Assembly: GCF_023008245.1 (NCBI RefSeq)
Contig: NZ_CP090145.1
Coordinates: 806,001-870,000 of the forward strand
Source of the DNA: Flavobacterium sediminilitoris
GTDB lineage: Bacteria > Bacteroidota > Bacteroidia > Flavobacteriales > Flavobacteriaceae
DNA: 64,000 nt
Reading direction: 5' to 3'
The translations under genes and the position numbers were made by a program. Under the pieces are notes generated by a model that saw nothing but the letters and a program-made list of their open reading frames with translations, was not told the DNA's origin and ran no database searches. Positions 9,616-19,379 of the stretch are shown here, in pieces (within the stretch, counting starts at the first letter, position 1; each line of letters starts with the position of its first letter).

Positions 9616-11196
9616 TTATTCTATTTTTTCAGATTCTATTTCCAAAACTTTTTTAATCATAGCATCTTCAGAAAGAATAATTTCATAATAACTATTTTCA
9701 TCAAAAACTTGCCTTACAAATTCTGCATATAGGTATTTTAAAATTTTCTCTTTTTGGCTATAATTAATTAGTATTCCACTATCGGAAACATATTTTTTAA
9801 ACGCATTTAAATATTTATCTGTATCCGTTACTTCTTTTTGGAGTTCTTCTTTAGTCAGAGAATTAAAGAATTTTCTATCCCTGTCTAATTGCTCAAAAAC
9901 AAAATAACTAACAATTCCTGATCTCATTATCATGAATGTTGCTTCTTCTCCATGTTTTGCCTGAAAGGGTACAAAAACATCTGGTGTTATTCCGCCACCA
10001 CCATAAACAATTCTTCCTTTTTTAGTTTTAAATTTTAAACTATCTGCTACTTTAATACTATCTGCCTCATAAAGTTCTCCACTTTGAAAACGTTTTTCAA
10101 ATTCATTAAAATAGCCTTCTGCTTTGTCATCGTATGGTTTTTGAATAGAACGTCCTGAAGGAGTGTAATAACGAGCAACTGTTAAACGCACAGCAGAACC
10201 ATCTCCAAGAGGCATTTCTCTCTGAACTAATCCTTTTCCAAAAGATCTACGTCCCACAACAATTCCTCTATCATTATCTTGAATTGCTCCAGCTAAAATT
10301 TCACTTGCTGAAGCACTATTTTCATTAATTAAAACAAACACTTCTCCTTTTTCAAAGTATCCTTTTTCAGTAGCAAATGTTTTATCTTCTCTTCCTTTTT
10401 TGTTTATTGTTTTAACAACTAATTCTTTATCTTTTAACAATTCATCCGCTATTTGAACAGCTACTTCAAGATATCCTCCTCCATTATCTCTTACATCAAT
10501 AATTATTTTCTTAATTCCTTGCTTTTTAAGAGCCATTAATCCTTCATGAAACTCATCATAAGTTGTTTCTGCAAATCTGTTGATTTTAATATAACCAACA
10601 TCACCAGAAACCTTTAAAGCGACGTCTACACTTTTTATCGGAATAACATCTCTTTTTACTTTAATTTTTAATTTTTGATTTGTTTCTTTTCTATAAAGTG
10701 TAATTACAACTGTAGAACCTCTCTCTCCTTTTAATCTAGAAAACAAACTGTCATTTTGAAGTTTTTTATTAAATAACTGATGATTATCTGCAAATAACAA
10801 TCTATCTCCTGCTTTTATTCCTGCTTTTTCAGAAGGCCCATTCTTTATGGTTTTTATAATAGCAACGGTGTCTTTGTACATATAAAAATTGACTCCAATT
10901 CCTACAAAATCGCCTTTCATGCTTTCTGTTACTGCTTGTAGCTCATTTCTACTTATATAAACAGAATGCGGATCTAAATTTTCAAGAATACCGTTTACTG
11001 TTAAATCGACTATTGAATCTGTATTAATCTCGTCTACATACTCTCTCTCAATAAAATCGATTAATTTATTAAGTTTATTTCTTTTAGAACTTTTACTTAA
11101 AAAATTATTCTGATTAGATGAGTTTAATTTACTTCCCAATAACAATCCTATCGCAACAGCCATTGCAATAATAATAGGAAAATATATTTTACTCAT
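9616..11196 (-). CDS. S41 family C-terminal processing peptidase (Ctp/Prc-like)
   Basis: An exported serine protease with an N-terminal signal anchor (about 4-22, IYFPIIIAMAVAIGLLLG). A PDZ domain covers about 95-170 (VGIGVNFYM...GPSEKAGIKAGDRLL), and the peptidase domain follows. Its catalytic Ser/Lys pair is visible in NENSASASEI (near 296) and RRSFGKGLVQ (near 322), with the ~25-residue spacing of the family. It trims C-termini of envelope proteins. The longer reading from a GTG at 11205 adds only three residues, so the ATG at 11196 is preferred. It is the last gene of a unit with the deaminase (about 9 bases upstream) and the HupE/UreJ-like gene. Confidence 0.93.
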   Translation of the reverse strand: MSKIYFPIIIAMAVAIGLLLGSKLNSSNQNNFLSKSSKRNKLNKLIDFIEREYVDEINTDSIVDLTVNGILENLDPHSVYISRNELQAVTESMKGDFVGIGVNFYMYKDTVAIIKTIKNGPSEKAGIKAGDRLLFADNHQLFNKKLQNDSLFSRLKGERGSTVVITLYRKETNQKLKIKVKRDVIPIKSVDVALKVSGDVGYIKINRFAETTYDEFHEGLMALKKQGIKKIIIDVRDNGGGYLEVAVQIADELLKDKELVVKTINKKGREDKTFATEKGYFEKGEVFVLINENSASASEILAGAIQDNDRGIVVGRRSFGKGLVQREMPLGDGSAVRLTVARYYTPSGRSIQKPYDDKAEGYFNEFEKRFQSGELYEADSIKVADSLKFKTKKGRIVYGGGGITPDVFVPFQAKHGEEATFMIMRSGIVSYFVFEQLDRDRKFFNSLTKEELQKEVTDTDKYLNAFKKYVSDSGILINYSQKEKILKYLYAEFVRQVFDENSYYEIILSEDAMIKKVLEIESEKIE

Positions 11197-11205
11197 TTTT
11201 TTCAC

Positions 11206-11631
11206 TTAACTAAGGTCTTCTAATAATTCTACTTCAACACCTGCTTTTTTTAAAAAATCCACACCCGAAGTGTCTTTATATTCTTCATGATACACTACTC
11301 TTTTTATTCCTGATTGATGTATTAATTTACTACAATCTTTACACGGAGAGAGTGTTATATATAATGTTGCATTTTCACATGATTGTGTTGACCGAGCCAC
11401 TTTTAGTATTGCATTCGCTTCTGCATGAAGCACATACCATTTTGTAGTTCCGCTTTCATCTTCACAACAATTTTCAAATCCTGTTGGAGTACCATTATAT
11501 CCGTCAGAAATAATCATCCTATCTTTTACAATAATTGCGCCAACTTGCTTTCTTTTACAATATGATAGTTGTCCCCATTCTTTTGCTATTCGCAAATAGG
11601 CTTTATCATATTTGTTTTTTTTTTGTTTCAT
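11206..11631 (-). CDS. dCMP deaminase family protein (ComEB-like)
   Basis: A zinc-dependent deaminase of 141 residues. The zinc and catalytic residues sit in VLHAEANAIL (His and Glu) and LSPCKDCSKLI (two Cys), with the ARNA-type nucleotide-binding region KRKQVGAIIVKDRMI before them. The family converts dCMP to dUMP and so feeds dTMP synthesis. The start MKQKKNKYDKAY (11631) is preferred over an upstream in-frame ATG (11649), since it fits family length and leaves one base after the stop of the HupE/UreJ-like gene. Another nucleotide deaminase activity is possible, but the Cys/His pattern and length fit dCMP deaminase best. Confidence 0.88.
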   Translation of the reverse strand: MKQKKNKYDKAYLRIAKEWGQLSYCKRKQVGAIIVKDRMIISDGYNGTPTGFENCCEDESGTTKWYVLHAEANAILKVARSTQSCENATLYITLSPCKDCSKLIHQSGIKRVVYHEEYKDTSGVDFLKKAGVEVELLEDLS

Positions 11632-11632
11632 A

Positions 11633-12223
11633 TTAACTCCAAATTTCACTTTCTATTATCATTGGTAAAACTACTCCAATTATAAAAGCAGACATTACTA
11701 ATGCCCAATCTCTTTTAGAGAATCTAAAGAAAGTTTGCACAATATATGCCAATATTAACACTATAAAAACTACTATTATTTGAGCTGTTTCAATTCCTAA
11801 AGCAAATTCTAATAAAGGTAGTAATTTATCCGATGCTTTTCCTGGAAGGATAGTCTTAAAATAATTTGAAAAACCTAATCCATGTATAATTCCGAAGAAT
11901 AATGTAATTATTGCTACAAAAGATATACTTTCACTTTTAGAAGATTTACCAGCAGTAAATAGATGAAATAATGCTGTAACAAATATTGTTATTGGAATTA
12001 AAAACTCGACTAATGTCGGTTTAATATACACTACTCCATATACTGACAAAAGCAAAGACAATGTATGCCCGACTGTAAATAAGGTAACTAATAAAAAAAC
12101 ACGTTTCCAATCTTTAAAAGCGTAAGGCACCATTAAAGCAATTAAAAACATAACATGGTCATAAGCATGAATATCTAAAACATGATTGAGACCTACTTTG
12201 AAATATAACCAAAATTGAGACAT
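11633..12223 (-). CDS. HupE/UreJ family membrane protein
   Basis: A 196-residue membrane protein with about six hydrophobic helices. Conserved HupE/UreJ features are GLNHVLDIHAYDHVMFLIAL (His and Asp residues in helix 1), VTLFTVGHTLSLLL and FFGIIHGLGFSNYF, whose histidines could bind nickel or another metal. HupE and UreJ are associated with nickel supply to hydrogenase or urease elsewhere. No such enzyme is nearby, so the substrate is unknown. The start MSQFWLYFK (12223) is chosen, because the 23 residues of the longer ORF contain no family sequence. It is first in a unit with the deaminase and S41 protease. Confidence 0.85.
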   Translation of the reverse strand: MSQFWLYFKVGLNHVLDIHAYDHVMFLIALMVPYAFKDWKRVFLLVTLFTVGHTLSLLLSVYGVVYIKPTLVEFLIPITIFVTALFHLFTAGKSSKSESISFVAIITLFFGIIHGLGFSNYFKTILPGKASDKLLPLLEFALGIETAQIIVVFIVLILAYIVQTFFRFSKRDWALVMSAFIIGVVLPMIIESEIWS

Positions 12224-12371
12224 AACTATTATTTTTTTGGGGAACCCAAACTTACAATTTATTTTATAAAAATAGAATTGCTTTACAAACAACTTACCAT
12301 TTATTTTTAATGTTTTAATTGTTAAATCATAAAATTTAATTTTTTGGATATGCTAAAAATAAAATAATGTG

Positions 12372-12379
12372 TAATTTTG
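12372..12379 (+). promoter_or_regulatory. Putative -7 promoter element of the TerB-like gene
   Basis: TAATTTTG matches TAnnTTTG, with a TTG about 25 bases upstream (a little longer than usual). It lies inside the longer ORF reading from 12367 and so supports the internal ATG at 12400. Confidence 0.6.
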
Positions 12380-12399
12380 CACAACTTAAAACAAATATT

Positions 12400-12831
12400 A
12401 TGTCATTTTCAGATTTATTTGATAACGAATTTAAAAATAGAAATAAAGGTCATTTTTCTGCAATTGTAAGAGTTGCGCTTTCAGACGGAGCTCTAACATC
12501 TGAAGAAAAAGAATTCTTAGACAAATTAGCTATTAGACTAGAGATTTCCAGAGCAGAATATGAAGAAATTTTAGAGAATCCTTCAAAATACCCAATCAAT
12601 CCTCCTGTTCTTCATATACAAAGACTTGAACGTTTATATGATTTAGCACGTATGGTTTATGCCGACCATGTTTTAGGACCAAAACAAAAACAAATTTTAA
12701 CTCGTTTTGCATTAGCTTTAGGATTTACACCAAGCAATGTAAATTATATTGTTGACAAAGCACTATCATTGTTAGTATTAAACGTAGATTTAGATACTTT
12801 TATTTACGAAATGCAGCACATGAACAAATAA
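12400..12831 (+). CDS. TerB-like all-helical protein
   Basis: A 143-residue soluble protein starting MSFSDLFDNEFKNRNKGHF. It contains VALSDGALTSEEKEFLDKLA (an acidic helix-turn resembling the TerB metal-binding region) and a second helical half with RMVYADHVLGPKQKQILTRF. It fits the TerB/DjlA N-terminal fold found singly in Bacteroidota genomes. The biochemical role is not known, and nothing nearby suggests tellurite resistance. The ATG at 12400 is used because the -7 element overlaps the longer reading. A bidirectional terminator shared with fbp follows. Confidence 0.75.
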   Translation: MSFSDLFDNEFKNRNKGHFSAIVRVALSDGALTSEEKEFLDKLAIRLEISRAEYEEILENPSKYPINPPVLHIQRLERLYDLARMVYADHVLGPKQKQILTRFALALGFTPSNVNYIVDKALSLLVLNVDLDTFIYEMQHMNK

Positions 12832-12835
12832 GAAC

Positions 12836-12865
12836 AAAAAAGCTCCAAAATTTTGGAGCTTTTTT
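12836..12865. terminator. Bidirectional terminator between the TerB-like gene and fbp
   Basis: A 30-base perfect palindrome made of A6-GCTCCAAAA and its complement TTTTGGAGC-T6. It offers a T tract on both strands between two convergent genes. Confidence 0.92.
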
Positions 12866-12867
12866 AT

Positions 12868-13872
12868 TTATACATTTTTCATAAATTCTTCTGCTTTCGC
12901 AACCATATTTTTACTACCACAGAAAAAAGGAACTCTTTGGTGTAATTCTGTAGGCTTTATTTCCATTATTCTATTATATCCATCTGATGCTTTTCCTCCT
13001 GCTTGCTCCGCCAAAAATGCCATTGGATTACACTCATACAACAAACGCAATTTACCATTAGGTGCTTTTGAACTTGTAGGGTAGATATAAATCCCTCCTT
13101 TTATCATATTTCTATGAAAATCAGACACTAAACTTCCAATATATCTAGAAGTATAAGGTCTATCTCCTTCTTCCATCTGACAATATTTCAAATAATTTTT
13201 TACCCCTTGAGGGAAATGAATATAATTTCCTTCATTAATTGAATAAATTTTTCCATCTGGTGAAAATTGCATATTAGGATGTGACAAATAGAATGTTCCT
13301 ATAGCAGGATTTAAAGTAAATCCATTAACACCGTGTCCTGTAGTATAAACAATCATTGTAGAAGTTCCATAAATAACATATCCTGCTGCTACTTGATTAA
13401 CACCTGGTTGTAGAAAATCTTCTAATTGCACAGGAGTTCCTACTGGAGTGATTCTTCTAAACACTGAAAAAATGGTTCCTACAGAAACATTAACATCAAT
13501 ATTAGACGAACCATCTAATGGATCCATTAAAACAACATATTTATTATTATGGCTTTTATCTCCTCCTGCTACTGTAATAAAATCGTCATTCTCTTCAGAT
13601 GCAATTCCACAAACGATTTCTCTATTTATTAATGTTTGTATAAAAGTATCATTGGCAAAAACATCTAATTTTTGCTGATCTTCTCCTTGAATATTTTGTT
13701 CGCCCGCAGCTCCAACTATATCAACAAGACCAGCCTTGTTAACTTTATAGTTTACTACTTTAGCAGCTAAGCGAATTGAATTAATAATTCTTGATAATTC
13801 TCCTGTTGAATATTGAAAAGATTCTTGATTCTCAATAATAAATTCTCCAAGGGTTGTATTTCTTTCTTCCAT
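12868..13872 (-). CDS. fbp: Fructose-1,6-bisphosphatase, class I
   Basis: It removes the 1-phosphate of fructose 1,6-bisphosphate in gluconeogenesis (cytosol). The 334-residue protein starts [16 protein letters not shown]. It has the class I metal and substrate motifs [38 protein letters not shown] and [20 protein letters not shown], plus the early [18 protein letters not shown] segment that carries metal ligands. The ORF could begin 72 bases earlier, but those 24 residues are unlike the family and overlap the promoter zone facing the GNAT gene. It converges on the TerB-like gene through a shared terminator. Confidence 0.96.
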   Translation of the reverse strand: MEERNTTLGEFIIENQESFQYSTGELSRIINSIRLAAKVVNYKVNKAGLVDIVGAAGEQNIQGEDQQKLDVFANDTFIQTLINREIVCGIASEENDDFITVAGGDKSHNNKYVVLMDPLDGSSNIDVNVSVGTIFSVFRRITPVGTPVQLEDFLQPGVNQVAAGYVIYGTSTMIVYTTGHGVNGFTLNPAIGTFYLSHPNMQFSPDGKIYSINEGNYIHFPQGVKNYLKYCQMEEGDRPYTSRYIGSLVSDFHRNMIKGGIYIYPTSSKAPNGKLRLLYECNPMAFLAEQAGGKASDGYNRIMEIKPTELHQRVPFFCGSKNMVAKAEEFMKNV

Positions 13873-13996
13873 TACGAATAAGATGTAGTTGTGTTTATCG
13901 CACAAATATCGGTTTTTTTGTGAAATGAATAAATAATTTCTCATTATGTTTTTCTTAATCTTATTTTTGCACTGTTTTCATTCTAAATTAAGACTC

Positions 13997-14464
13997 ATGA
14001 TTATAAGACAAGGAAAAAAGGAAGATATGGCTAGCGTACTAGAACTCATTCAAGAATTAGCCGATTTTGAAAAAGAACCCGATGCTGTAGTTATTTCTGT
14101 CAAAGATTTAGAAAGAGATGGCTTTTCAGAAAATCCTTTATTCAAAACTTTTGTTGCAGAAGTAGATAATGAAATTATTGGGATTGCATTATATTATTAT
14201 AGATACTCTACTTGGAAAGGAAAAACAATACATTTAGAAGATTTAGTAGTAAAAGCGAACAAAAGAGGCACTGGAGCAGGATTTGCTTTATATTCAGAAA
14301 TTATAAAACAAGGAAAAAAAGACAATGTTAGACGAATAGAATGGAATGTTTTAGACTGGAACACTAATGCAATTGATTTCTATAAAAAAAGCGGAGCAAA
14401 AGTTTTAGATAACTGGAAAGTAGTGCAAATGGACGAAAAAGGAATAACTGATTTTTTAAAATAA
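13997..14464 (+). CDS. GNAT family N-acetyltransferase (diamine acetyltransferase-like)
   Basis: A 155-residue single-domain GNAT protein. IIRQGKKEDMASVLELIQELADFE is the usual N-terminal strand-helix, HLEDLVVKANKRGTGAG is the acetyl-CoA pyrophosphate-binding loop (motif A), and EWNVLDWNTNAIDFYKKSGA is motif B. The latter two strongly recall spermidine/spermine and thialysine acetyltransferases, so a polyamine or amino-acid amine is a possible substrate. The start is set at MIIRQ. The 17 residues before it in the longest ORF look like a random hydrophobic extension. The aspartate kinase gene follows after 32 bases. Confidence 0.85.
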   Translation: MIIRQGKKEDMASVLELIQELADFEKEPDAVVISVKDLERDGFSENPLFKTFVAEVDNEIIGIALYYYRYSTWKGKTIHLEDLVVKANKRGTGAGFALYSEIIKQGKKDNVRRIEWNVLDWNTNAIDFYKKSGAKVLDNWKVVQMDEKGITDFLK

Positions 14465-14496
14465 AGTATAATACTAAAATCTTAATACTCTTAAGA

Positions 14497-15750
14497 ATGA
14501 AAATTTTTAAATTTGGTGGTGCATCGGTAAAAGATGCAAATGGCGTAAAAAATGTAACTTCAGTTTTAGAACAAGTAGGTTATGAAAACACATTAGTTAT
14601 TGTCTCTGCTATGGGAAAAACAACTAATGCACTTGAGGTTGTAATTAAAAATTATATTGAAAAGTCAAATGAATTAAATGCATCTGTTCAAGAAGTAAGG
14701 AAATACCACAATCAAATTTTATTAGATTTATTCGAAGACGAAGATCATGAAGTATTTTTCGCCGTGAATGCCCATTTTGATGATTTAGAATATTTTTTAA
14801 GAAGCAATAAATCTCCAAATTATAATTTCGTATACGATCAAGTTGTAAGTTATGGTGAAATCATATCTACCACAATTGTAAGCTATTATTTTAACTATAA
14901 AGGATTAAGCAATACTTGGCTTGATGTTCGTAATTTTATTAAAACAGACACTAATTACAGAGACGCTAATGTTAATTGGGAACAAACTCAAGTATTAATT
15001 ACAAAAAAAATAGAAAAAGGAACATTATATATTACGCAAGGTTTTCTAGGATCCGATCCAAATAATTTCACTACTACATTAGGCCGTGAAGGTTCTGATT
15101 ATACTGCCGCTATTTTTGCTTACTGTCTAGGCGCAGATAGTGTAACGATTTGGAAAGATGTTCCTGGTGTATTAAATGCTGATCCACGCTATTTTGAAAA
15201 TGCTGTATTATTAAACCAAATATCATATAGAGAAGCAATAGAATTAGCTTTTTATGGTGCTAGTGTAATTCACCCTAAAACATTACAACCATTACAACAA
15301 AAAGAAATTCCTTTATTTGTAAAATCATTTATAAATCCGCTTTTACCAGGAACAAGTGTTTCAAAAGGTTCCGATTTAGAACCACATTTACCTTGTTATA
15401 TTATCAAGAAAAACCAACTTTTACTTTCGCTTTCATCTTTAGATTTCTCATTTATAATGGAAGAACATATTAGTGAGATTTTTGCGCTTTTTCATCAACA
15501 TAAATTGAAGGTAAACCTAATTCAGAACTCTGCTATTAGTTTTTCTGTTTGTATAGAAGATAAATTCAATAATTTTAATGATGTAAAAAGTATATTAGCT
15601 AAAAAGTTCAAAATCACTTTCAACGAAAATGTATCACTTTACACCATCAGGCATTTTAATGAAGATGCAGCTCAAATAGTTGAAACAAACAAAACTGTTT
15701 TATTAAAACAAATTTCAAGAGAAACATTACAAATAGTAGCTAAAGAATAA
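14497..15750 (+). CDS. lysC: Aspartate kinase (monofunctional)
   Basis: It phosphorylates L-aspartate, the entry step to lysine (and diaminopimelate), threonine and methionine. The 417-residue protein starts MKIFKFGGASVKDANGVKNV, with the KFGGxSV kinase signature. It then has LGREGSDYTAAIFAYCLGAD and IWKDVPGVLNADPR (nucleotide and aspartate binding). The C-terminal ~120 residues form a weak ACT-like regulatory region (LPCYIIKKNQLLLSLSS...), divergent from the usual paired ACT domains. asd, the next pathway enzyme, is in this window but 16 kb away. A 50-bp perfect palindrome terminates the unit. Confidence 0.94.
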   Translation: MKIFKFGGASVKDANGVKNVTSVLEQVGYENTLVIVSAMGKTTNALEVVIKNYIEKSNELNASVQEVRKYHNQILLDLFEDEDHEVFFAVNAHFDDLEYFLRSNKSPNYNFVYDQVVSYGEIISTTIVSYYFNYKGLSNTWLDVRNFIKTDTNYRDANVNWEQTQVLITKKIEKGTLYITQGFLGSDPNNFTTTLGREGSDYTAAIFAYCLGADSVTIWKDVPGVLNADPRYFENAVLLNQISYREAIELAFYGASVIHPKTLQPLQQKEIPLFVKSFINPLLPGTSVSKGSDLEPHLPCYIIKKNQLLLSLSSLDFSFIMEEHISEIFALFHQHKLKVNLIQNSAISFSVCIEDKFNNFNDVKSILAKKFKITFNENVSLYTIRHFNEDAAQIVETNKTVLLKQISRETLQIVAKE

Positions 15751-15775
15751 TATCTTATTTTTTTAAAATACTCTT

Positions 15776-15827
15776 AAAAACACAGTCTCTTATTTTAAAT
15801 ATTTAAAATAAGAGACTGTGTTTTTTC
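15776..15827 (+). terminator. Long palindromic terminator after lysC
   Basis: A perfect 25-bp inverted repeat without spacer (left arm A5-CACAGTCTCTTATTTTAAAT, mirrored to T5 at 15825) followed by T. It would form a very stable hairpin with an AT apical loop. Confidence 0.92.
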
Positions 15828-15882
15828 ATTATAACAATAACAGAAATTAAATATAGAATCAAAACTTTCCAACAATAAGTAC

Positions 15883-15890
15883 TACTTTTG
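15883..15890 (+). promoter_or_regulatory. Putative -7 promoter element of the SprA-like gene
   Basis: TACTTTTG matches TAnnTTTG, 22 bases before the ATG at 15913. Confidence 0.5.
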
Positions 15891-15912
15891 AAAAATATGA
15901 GTTATAGTATTT

Positions 15913-18900
15913 ATGATACGGAAATGGATTTTATGGTTTTTTCTATTTATATTTTCAAGCACTTTTGCTCAGGAAATACAAACACCATATAAATCTAAAA
16001 AAATTATTGCATCAAGGGATACTATTTCAATTGAGAAAGTCAGTATTAATAAATCCTTTTTTAAGATTTTAGACAAAAAAGGAATAGCTATAGATTCTAC
16101 TTTTTATAAAGTAAATTTTCAAAAAGCAACACTTGTATTTAATGAAAATTTTACTTCTACCGACACTTTAGAAATAAAATATTTAAAATTTCCAGAGTTC
16201 ATTACAAAAGAATATTCTATCTATGATGATTCAAAAATAGTTCCAAATGAAGCAGGACAACTATACACCATAAAAGAAATTGACAGACAACCTTTTAAGC
16301 CATTTGATGGATTAAATACGTCTGGAAGCATTTCTCGCGGAATAACTATTGGAAACAATCAGAATACAGTTGTCAATTCTAATTTAGATTTACAAATAAC
16401 TGGGAAAATTTCTGATAAAGTCAGTTTACGCGCTTCCATTCAAGATAGCAACATTCCACTTCAAGAAGGTGGTTACTCTCAAAAACTGGATGAATTTGAT
16501 CAAATCTTCATTGAATTATTCTCTGACAATTGGAACATTAGAGCTGGTGATTTATTCTTAGAAAACAGAACTTCTCAATTTCTCAATTTTAATAAAAAAG
16601 TACAAGGTCTTTCCGCTCAATTTACACTTGGTACACCTGAAAAAAAGACATCTATTTTTGGTTCCGCAGCTTTAGTTCGTGGACAATATGCACGAAGCAC
16701 TTTTACAGGACAAGAAGGAAATCAAGGTCCTTATAAATTAAAAGGAAATAATGGAGAACTCTTTGTTTTAGTCATTTCAGGATCTGAAAGTGTTTATGTA
16801 AATGGTATTCTTTTAGAACGCGGAGAAAACAAAGATTACGTTATTGATTACAATGCAGGAGAAATTATTTTCACATCCCTTTTCCCTATTACTTCAGAAA
16901 TGAGAATCAACATAGAATATCAATTTACAGATAGAAATTTTACTCGTTTTTTAGCTTATTCGGGTGTAATGCACGAACAAGAAAAATTTAAAATAGGCGG
17001 TTATATTTATTCTGAAAATGATGTAAAAAACCAACCTTTACAACAAAATTTATCCGAAGACCAAATTGCTATTTTAAAAGAAGCAGGTGATAATCAAAAT
17101 TTAATGACAGCTCCTTCAGCTTATGCAGATTCTTTCTCCGAAAATAAAATTTTATATAAAAAAATCCTTTTTGGAACAACCGAAATTTTTGAGTATTCCA
17201 ATAATCCAGAAGATGAATTATACAATGTTCGCTTTTCATTTGTAGGTCAAAATTCAGGAAATTACATTTTGATTAACAATAACGCTATTGGAAAAATATA
17301 CGAATATGTTACTCCAATATCTGGAATTCCACAAGGAAGTTTTGAACCCATAATTACTTTAGTTGCTCCAACAAAAATTCAGATTGCAACTGTTTTAGGA
17401 GCATATAATCCTTCTGAAAAAACAAATATAGACTTTGAAATAGCAGTAAGTAATAATGATAAAAATCTTTATTCTTCAATTAATGACAATAACAATCAAG
17501 GTGTTGCAGGAAAAATAAATGCAGCACAAAGAATATTCACAGGAAAATATAATCTTAATGCTTTTGCTAATTTTCAATTAGTCAACAAAGATTTTAAAAC
17601 AATAGAACGTCTATATAATATTGAATTTAACAGAGATTGGAATTTAACTACTCCATTAGGAAATCAAACCTTATTAATTAGCGGGTTAAACCTAGATTTA
17701 AAGAAAAATGGAACTGCTAAATATCAACTTGAAAAATTAGATTTTTCGGATAATTTTTCAGGCACAAGACACATTATTCAATCAAACTTAAAATTTAATA
17801 AAACAAGAGTAAATACCGATTTTAGCGCTTTAAATAGTTCAAGTAAACTTTCCAACTCTAATTTTATCCGAAATCAATCTCTTATTAAGCATCATTTCCA
17901 TAAAAACTGGATTGGTGGTTCATTTAGATATGAAAGCAATAAAGAGAAAACAATCTTAACAAATGAATTAAGCAATTTAAGTCAACAATTTACAGAATAT
18001 GGAACTTTTATTGGCAGAGGAGACTCTACAAAAGTTTATATAGAATTGGGTTATCTAAACAGAACTAACGATAGCATTCAAAATGGAATATTAAAAAGAG
18101 TGAATCAATCTGACTCTTACTATTTAAAGTCGCAATTAATTAAAACCGATAAAAGCAATTTAAGTCTTTTTCTAAATTATAGAAACTTAAAATATGATGA
18201 TCAATCTAGAAAAAACGAGCCTTCATTAAATTCTAGAATTCTATACAACGATTCTTTCTTTAACAATTTACTACAAAGCTCATCTAGTTACGAAACGACT
18301 TCTGGAACAATTGCCCAACAAGAATTTACCTATTTAGAAGTAGAACCTGGACAAGGTGTTTATACTTGGAATGACTACAACAACAATAATATTCAAGAAT
18401 TACAAGAATTTGAAATTGCACCCTTTCCTGACCAAGCAAAATATGTAAGAGTGTTTTTGCCTAATCAAATTTTCGTAAGAACACATCAAAACAAATTTTC
18501 GCAATCATTAAATTTTAATGGTTCCGTTTGGCAGAATGAATCTGGTTATAAAAAAATGCTTTCTCATTTCTATAATCAAACTTCTTTTTTAGTAGAAAGA
18601 AAAATTACTCGAAACGAAAGTAGTTTTGATCTAAATCCTTTTTCTAAAAACGAAAATATTGTTGGGTTAAATAATAATTTCAGAAATAGCTTATTTTACA
18701 ATAGAGGTAAACAAAAACATTCTATTACTTATACTTATTTAAACAATCAAATTAAAACATTATTAAATATTGGTTCACAAGAAAATAAAATTTATTCACA
18801 CCAAATTCAATATGCCCACTTAGTAAATAAAAGTTGGTTAATTCAATGTAATTCAAACACAGGTAATTCAAAAAGTAAATCTGAAAATTATAACAGTAGA

Positions 18901-19311
18901 AATTTCAATATCAACAGCCTCAGTCTTAATCCAAAGTTATCTTATCTATTTTCAAAAAACGCAAGTTTAGATCTCTTTTTTGAATATAAAAATCAAGAAA
19001 ATACTATAAATGCATTAGAAATATTAAACCAAAAGCAAATGGGAACATCTTTTTCTTTCAATAGCGAAAAAGGATTTACTATGACAGGAGAATTCTCTCT
19101 TTATAACAACAATTTTTCTGGAAATCCATTATCTCCAGTTGCTTTTCAAATGCTACAAGGATTACAAGCTGGAAAAAATAGTGTTTGGCGATTATTTCTT
19201 CAAAAAAACATTACACAATATTTAGACATTAATATTAACTATCAAGGAAGAAAATCTGAAAAAAGCAACACAATACACAATGGAAACATTCAATTAAGAG
19301 CTTACTTTTAA
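15913..19311 (+). CDS. Very large outer-membrane protein with SprA-like repeat segment, unknown function
   Basis: A 1132-residue exported protein with signal peptide MIRKWILWFFLFIFSSTFAQ. A conserved stretch FDGLNTSGSISRGITIGNNQ starts the membrane part. The segment near 295-320 (YVNGILLERG... YVIDYNAGEIIF) is the 'VNG-YxIDY-GxI' motif that I recall from SprA, the 36-strand T9SS translocon barrel. The rest is a long series of alternating, aromatic-capped strands up to the end (LRAYF), as expected for a large beta-barrel. It is less than half the length of SprA and so is a relative at best. The gene is 68 bases before a T9SS type B cargo gene on the same strand, which suggests a functional link to surface export. 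I do not know a described function. Confidence 0.75.
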   Translation: MIRKWILWFFLFIFSSTFAQEIQTPYKSKKIIASRDTISIEKVSINKSFFKILDKKGIAIDSTFYKVNFQKATLVFNENFTSTDTLEIKYLKFPEFITKEYSIYDDSKIVPNEAGQLYTIKEIDRQPFKPFDGLNTSGSISRGITIGNNQNTVVNSNLDLQITGKISDKVSLRASIQDSNIPLQEGGYSQKLDEFDQIFIELFSDNWNIRAGDLFLENRTSQFLNFNKKVQGLSAQFTLGTPEKKTSIFGSAALVRGQYARSTFTGQEGNQGPYKLKGNNGELFVLVISGSESVYVNGILLERGENKDYVIDYNAGEIIFTSLFPITSEMRINIEYQFTDRNFTRFLAYSGVMHEQEKFKIGGYIYSENDVKNQPLQQNLSEDQIAILKEAGDNQNLMTAPSAYADSFSENKILYKKILFGTTEIFEYSNNPEDELYNVRFSFVGQNSGNYILINNNAIGKIYEYVTPISGIPQGSFEPIITLVAPTKIQIATVLGAYNPSEKTNIDFEIAVSNNDKNLYSSINDNNNQGVAGKINAAQRIFTGKYNLNAFANFQLVNKDFKTIERLYNIEFNRDWNLTTPLGNQTLLISGLNLDLKKNGTAKYQLEKLDFSDNFSGTRHIIQSNLKFNKTRVNTDFSALNSSSKLSNSNFIRNQSLIKHHFHKNWIGGSFRYESNKEKTILTNELSNLSQQFTEYGTFIGRGDSTKVYIELGYLNRTNDSIQNGILKRVNQSDSYYLKSQLIKTDKSNLSLFLNYRNLKYDDQSRKNEPSLNSRILYNDSFFNNLLQSSSSYETTSGTIAQQEFTYLEVEPGQGVYTWNDYNNNNIQELQEFEIAPFPDQAKYVRVFLPNQIFVRTHQNKFSQSLNFNGSVWQNESGYKKMLSHFYNQTSFLVERKITRNESSFDLNPFSKNENIVGLNNNFRNSLFYNRGKQKHSITYTYLNNQIKTLLNIGSQENKIYSHQIQYAHLVNKSWLIQCNSNTGNSKSKSENYNSRNFNINSLSLNPKLSYLFSKNASLDLFFEYKNQENTINALEILNQKQMGTSFSFNSEKGFTMTGEFSLYNNNFSGNPLSPVAFQMLQGLQAGKNSVWRLFLQKNITQYLDININYQGRKSEKSNTIHNGNIQLRAYF

Positions 19312-19379
19312 CATTTTTACTAAAAATAATATCTTAAAGTTGTTAACTTTACGAAATTTAATTTTTGATCCCAATTCAA

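Noticed and set aside
19365..19379. TTG start five codons before the signal peptide of the IgGFc-like protein
   Set aside because: The ATG at 19380 gives a standard signal peptide. The extension IPIQ adds nothing typical.
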